A stretch of 64,000 nucleotides of DNA from Phytophthora colocasiae. Taxonomy: Eukaryota > Oomycota > Peronosporomycetes > Peronosporales > Peronosporaceae. The stretch is taken from contig JAGKQI010000022.1 of assembly GCA_018806915.1 (NCBI GenBank), positions 248,001-312,000 on the forward strand, in the 5' to 3' direction. Each line of letters opens with the position of its first letter. Position 1 is the first letter of the stretch. This document shows positions 10,710-21,299 of the stretch, piece after piece. The notes beneath the pieces are model-generated. The model saw only the letters and a list, made by a program, of their open reading frames with translations, did no database searches and was not told the DNA's origin. Both the position numbers and the translations under genes were made by a program.

Positions 10710-10877
10710 TACAGACAAAGATTAACAAAATACAGAGCGCACGTAAAATCTACAGAGATAGTGATAAAAATACAGACGCGTTTGGAAGAATACAGACGAG
10801 ATCACACAAACTACAGAAGGAGTGCACAAAATACAGAATGGGTTAGCCATCTACAGACAGCGAGGACAAAGTACGAA
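10710..10877 (+). repeat. TACAGA array, 20-21 bp period, eight perfect copies
   Basis: The hexamer recurs at 10710, 10731, 10751, 10771, 10791, 10812, 10832 and 10852, with different spacer sequence between copies and one decayed copy at 10872. Because the spacers are unrelated, this is not an ordinary tandem duplication. Constant spacing of about two helical turns suggests sites for a protein binding one face of the DNA. Confidence 0.85.
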
Positions 10878-11053
10878 TTTCCTCATAGAATATCATGTTT
10901 GAGTTACTGTAATACACAAACCTGTACTAGTGCCAACAACAAAAATGAAAGGAAAACGTCAAGATAAACCAGCGCAGTGGTAGAGCCCCCACTGCGTAAT
11001 TCAAAACATTTGAAAAGCCGGAATGGCAAATATGTATTTGTTGCTCAGAACTC

Positions 11054-11860
11054 TCAGTCAAGCAATGCCAGAACGAGGATCGCCGCATCTGGCAGTTTCC
11101 TTCCGTTCGAGTCTCGAACTTGTTCCTTCGCTTGGGCATACGGTAGCGTATGTAGGTCCAACTCCGACAATACGACCCCAAACGAAAAGATGTCCGCTTT
11201 CACATCGTACCGCTCACCCAGCATCATTCTGGGGCCATCCACAGGGAAGTTCCCCTCCAGCCGTCATGGTTTGGCTCCAGCCGTCATGGTTTGGTCTTGC
11301 TTCTCTTTTGAAATGCCAAAGTCTGTCAGTTTAGCTTCCATTGCATTATTCAGCAGAATATTGCGCGATTTGAGGTCGCGATGGATGGCTGGAGGCAGGA
11401 GTGAGTGGAGATATGTCAATGCGTGGCAAACTTGAAGTGCAATACTGGTCTTCTGGTGATAAAACCCAAACGGATGATGATTTTCCTCGTACTTGGTAAG
11501 TAGCTCTCGTAAATCACCGTTCTCCATGAATTCCAACACGACTCAAATATCCGAAAGTGCAACCCAAGCCACTCCAACAAACCCGACGATGTACTGCTCG
11601 GGAGCTTCGGTGTGCTTTACGTGCGCTTGTCGTTTGCAGCAGCAGATTCCAACACCAATGAAAAGCAGAGCGAGGACACACCAAGAAATATGTACCAGAC
11701 TTTTGACGTCTTGTTGCTCTCAGGACAGTTTCCTTCTTTTCCAGCAGACGCAGAGCCAAGACTGCCATCACCATCGAAATAATACCGCAGGAGGTTCTGT
11801 AACGCTGGAGAGTGGTTCAACTAGTGTGAACAACGGAAACATCATGGTGTCTAGCGAGGA
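11054..11860 (-). pseudogene. Receptor-like TKL protein kinase fragment
   Basis: Read on the minus strand, a hydrophobic segment (VWYIFLGVSSLCFSLVL, near 11650-11710) precedes a kinase domain. Recognisable parts are LEFMENGDLRELL (hinge region), AIHRDLKSRNILL (catalytic loop with HRD and Asn), KLTDFGISK (DFG), and, in a different frame below 11242, ERYDVKADIFSFGVVLSEL (the F-helix). The glycine loop and the ATP-binding Lys are not recognisable, and the activation loop/APE region between GAKP and the DGPRMM peptide is lost. At that point 20 bp starting CTCCAGCCGTCATGG are duplicated (about 11256-11296). It is therefore a broken kinase. It lies wholly inside the TACAGA-bounded unit, so it was probably captured by that element. 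Confidence 0.75.
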
Positions 11861-12947
11861 GGTTCCACTGGTGGCAGCGTAGGATAGGGACGGCGTTGTT
11901 GTAGAAAAGTAGCAAAGACAAGGACTCAATTCGCCTCTGCTACCGCTGTACATTAACTCAGAACCACCGAGCTGCACAAACACAATCACCTGACATTTCA
12001 ATACCTCAAGTATCTTCGTGGACAAGTTGTCATGATGATGATATGACAGCTAACACTGACTGCATTTATGTCTTGTAGAGGTATCGTAAAGATACCGTCG
12101 TGCCCTCATTAGCGCTATCGACCTCAGAACTAAAAGCTGATGAGGAGGAGGATCAAACGGATGAAGCCTTGCAGTCTGAAGAACAACCAAGAACTGGATG
12201 GATAGTTAACTAAATTGACGAATCATATACATGTCGTACATGGTTCAAATTAGGCTGCTGCGTGCATGTTATGGCAGCGCTGGACGCTCAGGGATTGCCT
12301 TACGATGGTTCACCGCCACCTCGACGGACGTACCCAAGCAAACGCCACAAGAAGTAACGTGGGCGACCTGCACAAGTGGGCCACGCTCTGAGTTTACAGT
12401 GAGTCAGCGATGCTCAGCGTCTTGCCATGTACGCCTACAACGTATTTCAAATTATATTGGTTCATTTCATTGTGCTTCTCAATAATTTCTACTATCCTAT
12501 TCTGCATCCGTCGCTTTGAGCGAACAATGGCTATCAGAGCTCCTTGAGAGTCAAAACTTGCTAGTGCTGTTGCTGCTGCTAACTGCTACCGCCTGCGTGA
12601 AGGAGAGTTTTACTGTGGCGTTTGTGGTTGCTGCTGCTGCAAAGTGCTCGAAATGTGCAATGGCAGCCAAGTCGCCGCACGCGAAGATATACTCGCGTGA
12701 CTGCATGTTCCCCTGTGGACATAAGTCCGTCCCGACGACTTGTATCGACTGTACAGTCGAGAGAAGAGCTTCTGGTAGACGTCCAAGAAGCGTAGGATTT
12801 ACAAAGCCCTTTAAAAACGATATTCAGCAAAATTCGTATTAGGCAGGTCAAGTACTTACCACACCCCTTCTGTATTTTGTCTGCGGTTCTGTAGATTTTT
12901 CACTTCTGTCTGTAGATTTTCTGTTTTCTCACTGCTCAACCACTGCT

Positions 12948-14122
12948 TGCTTGACAAGCAGGCCAGCGTGATCCTTCCGCTTGGGAGTGTTCTGCTGGCA
13001 TGTAGCCATGTGACGGTTGGTTGTCAATTCGCAAAAGGTGATCAGAGACGGAGCGAAACGTCAGAAGATCGCCGATGCGTGTTTATTTTGCAATTGCGGA
13101 CAGATTTCGCCGTGTTTGGCAAGGTATTAGCAAGCGAGGCGAAGACGGATGGCATGCGAGATACTTTCGCACTAGATTAGAGCTGCGGGTACAGTATCTG
13201 GATACAGCTATGCACTACCCCTTAGAACAACGATGTGGCCTGGCGCGTCGAGCTTTTAGTCCTTGTGTCGGAAGGTGATTCGCGAGCGTTGGGTCACTAG
13301 GCTTTACATACACAACCACGGATTGGGGAAGGTGTAGCGCTGACGAACATCTCGTTCAAGTGCCGGTGGCCTACACAGGGGTATCATGCATACCACCCCA
13401 TAGAAATGGTTTCGCTGCAAGTTGGCGTGGTTGCACTTGCTTGGTTGAAGTGTATGCAAATGCAGTACATGTAGATGAGGCATGGTGCAGCACAGCCAGG
13501 TTGCAGTTGATTTCCTTGGGGCTTCATTGCTACATGTACAGACAAAGGAAATAAGTTACTGCCTACCATCCTTAGAAGCTGCTGAATGCACTGCCGCTGT
13601 TTCGGTGGGTCATTTCGTCTGTTTTGGCAACTCCATCAAAGGCTGCAATGTATCCGATCGCTGCTTCCTGCATCGTGGCGTAGTACCCAGTCTCGCCAAT
13701 CATCAGTGCTGTGATCATCGTCTCGCTGATCAAATGACGAGCCACAATGACGCTCCGCAGACGACAACACGCCAGAACGAAGATGAACATGGCAAAGTTG
13801 CTTTGGATCACTCTGACGCGCGGGGGTCCCGGTGCTGGCGTGTTGCCACTGCACGAAATAACTCCAAACGCGCTTGCTTCTCTGTGGACGTGGACATCTC
13901 TTGGTAGATTGAAGAGTGAGGTCAGGCTGGGAGTGCCGGGCTGGCACTGCAGGGCTGGCCAGCATGGGACTCCCGGAAGCCTTCCGATCAAGGGTGACAA
14001 GCAGCGATCCACTTCGAAGTGGGAATCCACCATAATACGGTAGAACGCTACAACCCTTGAAGATCGATTGCCTGCTATTTTGAATGAGCATAATTAGTTG
14101 CTTTCGCCGTGATTACGCAAGC
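12948..14122. other. Intergenic region, no supported gene
   Basis: Several open frames exist on both strands. The best is 13572-14033 on the minus strand, with a weakly hydrophobic stretch NFAMFIFVLACC, but I recognise no domain and the frames overlap one another. A small transmembrane-protein remnant is possible but not supported. Confidence 0.35.
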
Positions 14123-14221
14123 TTGTGGGAGGACTAAATTAACTTTGGAAGGTTTCGGCAGCTATTTAGTCCCACAAATTAACTTTGGAAGGTTTCGGCA
14201 ACTATTTTAGTCCTCCCACAA
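14123..14221. repeat. 99-bp fold-back element upstream of the nucleoporin start
   Basis: Perfect 16-bp inverted arms TTGTGGGAGGACTAAA (14123-14138) and its complement (14206-14221) enclose two direct copies of a roughly 39-bp unit starting AAATTAACTTTGGAAGG. The unit ends 44 bp before the ATG of the Nup58-like gene. The structure resembles a short MITE or fold-back element and may carry or disrupt promoter sequence. Confidence 0.75.
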
Positions 14222-14264
14222 ATTTTGTGTCGAGGCCCAAACCTCCACCCAACCAAAGTCCCTC

Positions 14265-16026
14265 ATGGCCTTCTCCTTCGGCGCCACTGCAGCCGCGCCT
14301 GCTGCCTCCTCCGGTACGTTACAGTCTTCATCTTCTTCTCCAGTTAAATCCTCATCACTTTATCTCTTTCCCCTTGTTAGGCTTTGGCTTCAATGCTGCT
14401 CCTGCTGCTTCCAGTGGCTTCAGTTTCGGAGCGACTTCTACAGCTCCAACTGCCTCCAGTGGCTTCAGCTTTGGTGGAACCTCCACAGCTCCCGCAGCTT
14501 CAAGTGGCTTCAGCTTTGGCGCTACACCGGCGGCCCCTGCAGCGTCTGGAGGCTTTAACTTTGGTGGAGCAGCGGCGACCCCTGCTGCCTCTTCAGGTTT
14601 CAGTTTTGGTGGGAACACGGCGGCACCTGCAGCCTCCAGCGGCTTCAGCTTTGGTGCGAAACCTGCTACTCCGTCTACAGGCTTCAGTTTTGGGGCATCT
14701 ACAGCTCCTGCAGCTCCTACGACCAGTGTCTTTGGTGCTGCAACTCCTGCAGCTTCAGGATTCGGATTCGGAGCTACTGCTACGCAGCCTACAACGGGTT
14801 TTGGAAGCTTTGGCTTAGGTTCTAATGTTACTCAGCCAGCAGCCGCTCAGCCAGCGTACGTGTGTGGAATTCTCTACTACTTATTGGTAGAATAGTTACA
14901 CTGACATATCTTTTTATTATGCATTAGTGGTCCTCCGATCACCTTGGAGACAGCATTCGAAGCTCTGCCAGAAGATGTGAAGAAGAATATGACGCAGTTC
15001 CATGCCTTCCTGAAGGAACAGGATCAGTCGGACGCCTTCCTCAAGACTGTGTCACCTCGTCAAATGGAAATGCTGCGTGAGAACATGGTCAAGCTGGAGC
15101 AGGAGGTGCTGGCTCGGCGCAACCGACAGGACCGTCAAACTGCTGCTGTGCAGCATGTGCGCCAGGACGTTCGGCAGCTGCTTCATCAGGTAGACGCTGC
15201 CACGCTTACTCGTCGCAGTCTGGACAACAGCAATGGAAGCACCCCAACATGTACCACGTCATGCGACGCGTGGAAATGCCTTCACCCTACTACTGGGAGC
15301 TGCTAGGCCATTACGAGCAGAAGATGGCAGCTTGATCAAGTCACAGATTGAAGATGTAGAGGCTCCAGTTTAAGCCACTCTATGAAGGACGAACTGGATC
15401 TGCGACTGGAGCGCCGGCACCGGCACAACTGCAACAGATTTTGGTGGCGCAAGAATGCTGCGCTTATGCAGGCTGCTGCTCGTGTGGCTGAAGTTCACGA
15501 GAAGGCGGAGGAAATGCGGCAACTTTTCCTGGTGAAGATGCAGGAGGACCTCGTTCGACACGGTGAGAACCCCGCAACCTTCCAGAATCCATTCGACAAG
15601 CGCAAGAAGAGCAGCGAGGCGGACAAACGCCAGGCTATCGACAAGATTCGCTTCCGCACAAGTGTCGCGCCTACAATTGTGACTCCCCAGCCAGCACCCG
15701 CAGCTCCTGCCGCTACCTCTGCCTTTGGATTCGGTACAGCAGCGGCTCCTACTAGCGGCTTCAGCTTTGGTTCAACTGCAGCGTCTGCCCCAGCCAAGAC
15801 AGTATCATTCAACCTCACAAGTAGCACAGCCACGTCCGTGGCACCCCCTGCTACGACTACGAGTATCACGGCTACCCCACTGACGACGGGAGGAACGACA
15901 GGAGGTTTCACAGCGCCCACAGTAGCCACAACCGGCTTCGCTTCATCATTTTTTCCTCCTGCTGCTGACAAACCAGCCGTAGGCTCCAAGCGGAACAGTG
16001 GCCGCGCGCAGAAAATGCGGAAGTAG
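14265..16026 (+). CDS. NUP58: FG-repeat nucleoporin of the Nup58/Nup45 type
   Basis: Exon 1 (14265-14313) gives MAFSFGATAAAPAASSG. Intron 14314-14380 (GTACGT...TTGTTAG) leads to exon 2 (14381-14855), which holds a run of FSFG/FGFG/FNFG repeats separated by Ala/Thr/Ser/Pro. Intron 14856-14927 leads to the structured part (TLETAFEALPEDVKKNMTQF, KTVSPRQMEMLRENMVKL, helical and coiled-coil). A Lys-rich helix (AEVHEKAEEMRQLFLVKMQ) and a second FG/Thr/Ala-rich tail ending in basic KRNSGRAQKMRK close the protein. Nup58 sits in the Nup62-Nup54-Nup58 central channel complex of the nuclear pore, where FG repeats bind transport receptors. Between about 15230 and 15450 the coding sequence changes frame several times (for example MYHVMRRVEMPSPYYWEL lies in another frame), so this copy is damaged or the assembly has indels. 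The family assignment is good; Nup62 or Nup54 are less likely alternatives. Confidence 0.75.
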
Positions 16027-16242
16027 AGCGAGGAATGAGCCCATTGAGATACGTGCAGTACTGTAGACAGCTTCTCTCCAGTAATTAACAACCATGCAGA
16101 TGGAGAAAAGTGGAGTGTGTACTAATATCTTACCGTTTTCCCTCGTCTCCAAAAAGGCTAGAAAAGAGAAGAACAACTGCAAATGAATTGGTAATGAAAG
16201 CGCCAAAAGCTGCTTGGCTATGCGTATCCCTCCCTCATCGAC

Positions 16243-17949
16243 TTATGTAGAGCACGGGATGAACTTCACGCTGGTCATGGTCTTGTTCATAGAGGCGAGC
16301 ACCTCCAGAACATCCATGTTTGCAACACGCCACGTATCGTCGACCAGACCCTGTTCCGTCGAGTTGGAATCATCGGGGGCCGGGTACGGCCATAGCGAGT
16401 CGGGGTTCAACGTCCACCAGAAGCCGCCAGCAAGGAACGGCTCTGTTGAGCCAGCCATCTGAGCAATAACGTCCTTGACAATACGTGTACTCGTCAGCTT
16501 GGGCGTCCCATCGAGGTCGCCAACAAGACCACCGAAAGATGACAAAACCACAGCACTTCCAGTGTCAAAAGCCGCTCCGAACGAGTAGTTCATGTTGAGC
16601 TTCACGTTGGCCAGAAGGTCTTCGTCACCGTACTCGACGTAATCTTCCAGTAAGTCTCCGCTCGTTGTGCCGTCCTCGAAGAAGAAAAGACGTGGCAGGT
16701 ATGAACTTGAAAAGTACTTCGGCGCGTACACCACCTTGTTGTCCGTGTCCAGAGTAATGGGAGCTGAGCTGACACCAGAAAGGTCCGAGCCGGGAAGGAA
16801 CGTGTTCTTAATTGAACGGTCTCCGTACGTGTCCTTGTGGCTCTCACCCTGCACACCCTGCACGAACGCCAGCCACTTCGGGCACTTCTTAACCATGTGG
16901 TTTCCGAGCTCCGTAGCTGCGACTGACCAGTCCGTGTCCGATCCATCTCCCCACGTCGCATCCGTGCTTAGACCATCCTTGAGATCAATACCGATGATGT
17001 TGAAGTGGGTCGAGTCGCACATGGCCTCGGCCAGGTTCGTGATCGCCGTCTTGATGTCAACCAGCTTGATGGACGAGCCGTACCACAGACCGGAGCTATC
17101 ATCATCTGACGAGGACAGGACGTGGAAGTCCAGCACTACACCGATGTTGAACTGGCCCAGACCTTGTACCAGCAGACCTAGCAGCGTGTTGTAACGTGAA
17201 GCCGTGGCTAGAGCTCGGTTCGAGTTGGTGTTGATAAGGTTCGTGTCAATGTCCGTGTTACGCATCACAGCGTCAATAGACAGCGGGAACCGAACCACGT
17301 TGAACTTGTTGTAGTGCAGGAAGTAGGCGTAACGGTACAGCGAATCGCCATCCACCGTGTTGTCCCACAGACCCTTGGGTACGCCCTTGCTGTCCTCCAT
17401 CCCCTTCCAGTTGATGCCCTTAATGTCGATCTGTGTGGAAGTTCCGTCCGCCAGCTGAGCGTAGATGCGGCCGTTCTTACTAATGTAATTGGGCTGCTCA
17501 CAGCCCTTGTCCGTGTATTCTTTGGGGTTAGTGACGGTAATGTCCGCCGAGTCAGTGGGGCTGCCATCGTCAATCTGTGTGCCGTCCGTGTACTTGGCTT
17601 CAGCAGCAGCTTCACTATTGGCTTCGGTCTCGTTCACGTCGTCGTGCACTTTAATGCCGTAGTACGTGAGACCAGCCACAGACACGACAGCCAACAGCAA
17701 CAGAGCAAGAGCTCCTGGCCATGTCTGTATAAAATAATCAAATAAGAGTGAATGTCAGTGATCAACACTCTGGTTCAATATACCGAATCCAATGCGGTTA
17801 CGTACCGACCGACGGCCGCGGTACCGCGCCTTCTTGCCTGCGAAGGTGGTGTCGACATCTGCGGCGGCGATGATGCGCTCAACCTCAGAGCTGCGGCCGG
17901 CCGAGAAGGAGCCTCGGCCTACGCCACTGGGGCGTCCAGACGTGCTCAT
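16243..17949 (-). CDS. GH5-like type II membrane protein lacking both catalytic glutamates
   Basis: Exon 1 (17949-17806, 48 codons) encodes a basic cytoplasmic tail. An 81-bp intron (17725-17805, GTACGT...TTATACAG) follows. Exon 2 (17724-16243) encodes a signal-anchor (ALALLLLAVVSVAGLTYYGI) and an acidic stalk, then a GH5 barrel: IDIKGINWKGME, YAYFLHYNKFNVVRFPLS, IGVVLDFHVLSSSD, GGFWWTLNPDSLWPY. The total is 541 residues without a break. GH5 enzymes cleave beta-glucans using an acid/base Glu in an NEP motif and a nucleophile Glu in a GEFGG-type motif. Here the first site reads IGIDLKDGLST where LKNEPHG is expected, and the second reads VVLSSFGG where GEFGG is expected. Both glutamates are therefore absent while the frame is intact. 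It may be a non-catalytic glucan-binding wall protein. The motif comparison rests on family knowledge. Confidence 0.8.
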
Positions 17950-18964
17950 TCTTCTGTTCTGTGTCTACCGTACGCTGCGAACTACTCGAGTCGTTACGTG
18001 AAGTGAAGGCGATGAAGGCCCTGGGAGCTTCGTCCTTGTTGGGGCCGGTTCGCTTTTGCACTGAAGGTTGGGCGATGCGCCGTCTCTGGCGAAGAAACGG
18101 AAGAGGAGATTCACTTGGGTAGAGTATCAAGCATACAAATATCAAGAGAGAGTAGGGGTTTGCCTATAGAAAACGGATGACATTTTAACCAATCCGACTG
18201 TATAAGTGTGCTTTAAGTTCGAGGTGAGTGCAGTTGATGCGATCTAAGGCATCGACGCAGTCGACATCGACGTCTACCTGGTGCGGCCATACATATAGCT
18301 TTGCGATGGGTTGGCATGGCTAATGTATCAGGTCACGGATAGCTGGCCGATGCTGACACTGGATACTAAGGGATATCAGCCTCTCGCCTAAGTACGACAA
18401 CGATTTTCGGACGTTCTCAAAAATTGCATCGCACTTAGACGAAACGGCTACCAGCAGAATCAAGGCAAGTTGTCGAGCACATGCACGTGCATGAATGCCC
18501 AAGTTGGGGGCTGTGTGCATACCGACTTGTAGGAAATCATTCATCGCCAATCCAGTCCTTAATCGTAGGGACAGATTGCGATGAAGCGGTGGGTCACAGT
18601 TTTCAAAGCTTTTGACGTGCGAATAAGGTTCCCTAGCAAGCAGCACATGGTGAGCTGCCCAGCCTGATCTTCGGTGGTTGATTCTGTTCGCTGTTCACTA
18701 CCATTGACACAGAGTGGTGGGCGAAGGTTTATCTTTAATTGAGCGATGCTTCGTCAAGAGTACGTGTAGTGATGGTCTTACGGAATTCAGGGACAGTATA
18801 CATCCTCGATGTGAAATACGTACGCTTATAGCGCGAAGTTTGCAGCAAGACCATATTGCTAGTCGTCATTCGCTTTACGAAGCACTTTTTATTAAAACAC
18901 CAAGCCAATCAAAATCCGCTTTTTATTGGCCACGACCACCGCACGTCCTGAATCCGCTGTAGAC
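17950..18964. other. Intergenic region between divergent genes
   Basis: The 5' flank of the minus-strand GH5-like gene and the plus-strand chorismate-lyase-like gene. No coding signal was recognised; the open frame at 18320-18646 (-) has no features. No clear repeat was seen. Confidence 0.4.
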
Positions 18965-19690
18965 ATGGTAGCAGATCACGCGACAACCGAAGCGAAGGAG
19001 ACGGCCACAACGCTCAACACCTCTGCCAATGAAGAAGTCAACAAAGACTGCGAGTGGCACAAGCTGAGCGTGACGTTCCAAGCTTCTCCTGACTCAATGC
19101 TGGTACTATACACGACCTACTGCTCCTGTTAGCTGGAAGCAAATGACTAACTCGAGCTTTTTCGCTTGGCTTTTTTAAATCAGCTTGGACACGCAGATAT
19201 GAGCGCGGCGTGGCGACTATTTCTATTTGGCAATGGCTCACCCACGCACCATTTAGGACTGCTCACAGGCTCCCCCACTGAGGTGGATGTGCTCGGAATG
19301 CTACCGGTTGGGGACAGTTTAGACAATGCTCCGTCCGAGATTGAAGCCATTGCAGCACCTCGTTGCAGACGGCAAGTTTTCCTACGCAACGCTCGTGGTG
19401 AACGTCTGGGCTACGCAGCGTCGTGGATTAGCGAGGGGGATGTGGGGGCTGTGTTCAAGGACACCAAGATTCCTATCGGCAAGAACATCCTTCAGCACAA
19501 GACGGAGCTGTATCGTGACATGAAGAGCGTCTTCTGTGGACACTCGAGGGAGTTAGAGGAGGCGTTCAGGAGCTCCTGGGCCGTTTTGGGGTCGCTCCTA
19601 CCTCTTCTGGAACGGCGGGCGACCTGTAACATTCATTTACGAGGTTTTTTCGCCCAAGCTGGAGAAGTACATGGGCAAGGTACTGCAATA
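18965..19690 (+). pseudogene. Chorismate lyase-like (UbiC/DUF98 fold) gene, frameshifted
   Basis: The start is ATG 18965 (MVADHATTEAKETATTLN). Separate frames follow: CEWHKLSVTFQASPDSMLVLY to 19131; FLNQLGHADMSAAWRLFLFG and RRQVFLRNARGERLGYAASW ... IPIGKNILQHKTELYRDMKS to about 19575; then in a third frame GPFWGRSYLFWNGGRPVTFI, EVFSPKLEKYMGKVLQ and a stop at 19690. The order (R-QV-L, piG, then GR...F...G.P...YEVFSP) fits the chorismate-lyase/UTRA fold. True chorismate lyase removes pyruvate from chorismate to give 4-hydroxybenzoate for ubiquinone synthesis, but the substrate of eukaryotic homologues is uncertain. At least two frame changes (near 19140 and 19575) are needed, so it is a pseudogene or a mis-assembled gene. 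Confidence 0.5.
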
Positions 19691-19921
19691 GACGCCAACT
19701 GCAAGCTTGCACTGTGAAAGACTGACGAAATAGAGATAACCTTCTTCGTGTACCTGCCAGCTAATGTTCACTTGGTAAGTCTATTGCTGCCTTTTGTTTA
19801 AGAATCCGCGAGCCTGGAGCCGCATGAGTCCTAAAGAAAAGGGTCGCTCACACATCATCCTCCAGTTGCACGCTTGCCTTCTCTTTGCCTCACGTATCGT
19901 TATCCATCATCATGGCGAGAC

Positions 19922-20495
19922 TTACAGCGACATACGCCATCGGCCCTTGTTGAAGCGGCGCTTGAGCACCTTACGACCCGAAATGGACACGCGGCGAGTA
20001 CGGAAGCCGTGCTTGCGCGCGACGCAGTACACTGGGCTGGTAGGTGCGCTTAATAGCCTGCAGAGGCTCTGCAATGGATAACAACCAGTGAGTTTCTTAT
20101 TGACAAGAGCACTGGTAATAAAGTAGCAACGGACTCACCGTTGAGGTTCTCAGTGGGGCACTCGAGCTCTCCGATCTGGTCGAGCTGCGGCAGGAAATCG
20201 TCGATCTGCACGCGGTTGACGCCCGTCTCGAAGACCAGCGGATTCTTCATCAGTGCGTCTGCAGAGATTAAAAAAGAAGAAGCATTGTTAGACATACAAA
20301 CACAAGCAAAGAGGACGCGAATGACGCACTCATGTGGTTGGCGGGTGTAGCCATCATCAGGATAGAAGGGTTCGGCAGCGCATTGGAGGCCGAAAAGCTG
20401 CCAGTGGAGATGCTGGACAGAGCGCGAACGCTTGAAGCCCCTGGTCGTGCGCGTAGACTCAGCTGCAGCGCGTTCTTCACGAGCATCGCCGCCAT
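19922..20495 (-). CDS. MRPL34: Mitochondrial large-subunit ribosomal protein bL34m
   Basis: Three exons: 20495-20330, 20258-20139 and 20068-19922. Introns are 20259-20329 (GTGCGT...CTCTGCAG) and 20069-20138 (GTGAGT...CATTGCAG). The N-terminus (MAAMLVKNALQLSLRARPGA) is a typical mitochondrial presequence. The last exon encodes the bL34 signature: KRTYQPSVLRR, then KHGFRTRR and GRKVLKRRFNKGRWRMSL. bL34 is a small, very basic protein of the ribosomal large subunit. The spliced length is 433 bases, not a multiple of three. The frame breaks in the alternating run CGTCGCGCGCAAG near 20012-20024, where two bases (one CG unit) appear to be missing. A slippage error in the assembly, or a real frameshift, would explain this. 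Two CCAAT-type boxes lie about 70-90 bp upstream on the minus strand. Confidence 0.85.
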
Positions 20496-20596
20496 TTTGT
20501 CTCGATCGCTGCTGGCCGCTTGTTTGTTGGTCTTACTGAAAGGCTGGCAATCCGCTGTATGGTTTTCAACCAATCAACGCTATTATTGGTCAATTG

Positions 20597-21299
20597 TAAG
20601 GGAAATGGTCAATTAAGAGATCGGTGCAAGCTCTCGATCATTCCTCGGCAACCACTTTGAAAGGGGTAAAAAGCAACACAGTTCTAGAAAGTGCATTCTC
20701 TCCACGATTTTTTGAGGATTATTACATCTGCGAGCGAATGAAACCGCGAGCAAGGCACGCGTTGCTGTGGAGCCCACAAATTTGCCGGTCTTGCCAATTA
20801 AGAGCCGCTTTTTACCTTGCTTTCACTAAGAAGAACGCGTTCTGAAAATTTGCCAGCTGGAGGTATAGGGCTACTCCATCTTTTAATATTCAGTTTCTAA
20901 TATTAAATATACCAGTATATACATTACTGTAGGTGAAGGCCGATCACTGCTATAATTCAAGTGCTGACAGCTCGAGCCTTGAGGGCCCTTCGGGGAGAAG
21001 GGTTGTCGCTTTCTCTTTTCTGTTACCATGGTTGACTGTAAGTTCTTGCAGGACTTCATGGGTTAGCCAACGTCCACCCACAGTCGTATACTTTGGTCTT
21101 CGTAATTGACAGATTGAATGGTTGTGGCGCTAAAACTTTAAGGGTTTTCCGCCATATTTTTGAATAGAAATGTGCAGGTATTCGTACTTATGACGTATTA
21201 GCGAATAAGAGGTGGTAAAACTCAAAAACACTGCATGATAGGTCAAAATGGAGGATGGCTCTTAATTGGCAATCGGCTCTTAATTGACCATTTCCCTTA
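20597..21299. mobile_element. 703-bp terminal-inverted-repeat element (MITE-like)
   Basis: Perfect 23-bp inverted repeats beginning TAAGGGAAATGG lie at 20597-20619 and 21277-21299. The outermost TA on both sides may be a TA target duplication of Tc1/mariner type. The internal motif CCAATTAAGAGCCG recurs near 20795 and, inverted, near 21265. The interior is AT-rich without a long reading frame, so it is non-autonomous. Confidence 0.8.

Larger units (their letters stand above)
10691..12937. mobile_element. Probable non-autonomous DNA transposon with phased subterminal TACAGA/TCTGTA arrays
   Basis: The left end carries TACAGA at 10710, 10731, 10751, 10771, 10791, 10812, 10832 and 10852, a 20-21 bp period, with a degenerate TACGAA at 10872. 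The right end carries the inverse hexamer TCTGTA at 12869, 12889 and 12909, also 20 bp apart. The hexamers face each other as subterminal inverted repeats. The 10-mer AACCACTGCT lies directly outside the proposed left end (10681-10690) and right end (12938-12947), which suggests a target-site duplication of Mutator-like length. ATCTACAGACA is shared near both ends in inverted orientation. Inside are only pieces of a receptor-kinase gene and unassigned sequence; no transposase is seen. The exact termini are inference; the arrays themselves are directly visible. Confidence 0.65.

Noticed and set aside
10730..10860. Telomere-like or microsatellite origin of the TACAGA repeats
   Set aside because: Only six bases per 20-21 bp are shared and spacers are unrelated, so neither a simple satellite nor a telomeric tract fits.
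13572..14033. Minus-strand frame of 153 codons with a hydrophobic stretch
   Set aside because: It overlaps other equally open frames and shows no consistent domain; too weak to call a membrane protein.
14110..14125. String TGATTACGCAAGCTTG resembling the lacZ/HindIII border of common cloning vectors
   Set aside because: The match is only about 15 bases with a one-base gap and there is no further vector sequence on either side, so chance is likely.
18320..18646. Minus-strand frame of 108 codons upstream of the chorismate-lyase-like gene
   Set aside because: No recognisable motif, and no start context or splice signal tying it to a gene.
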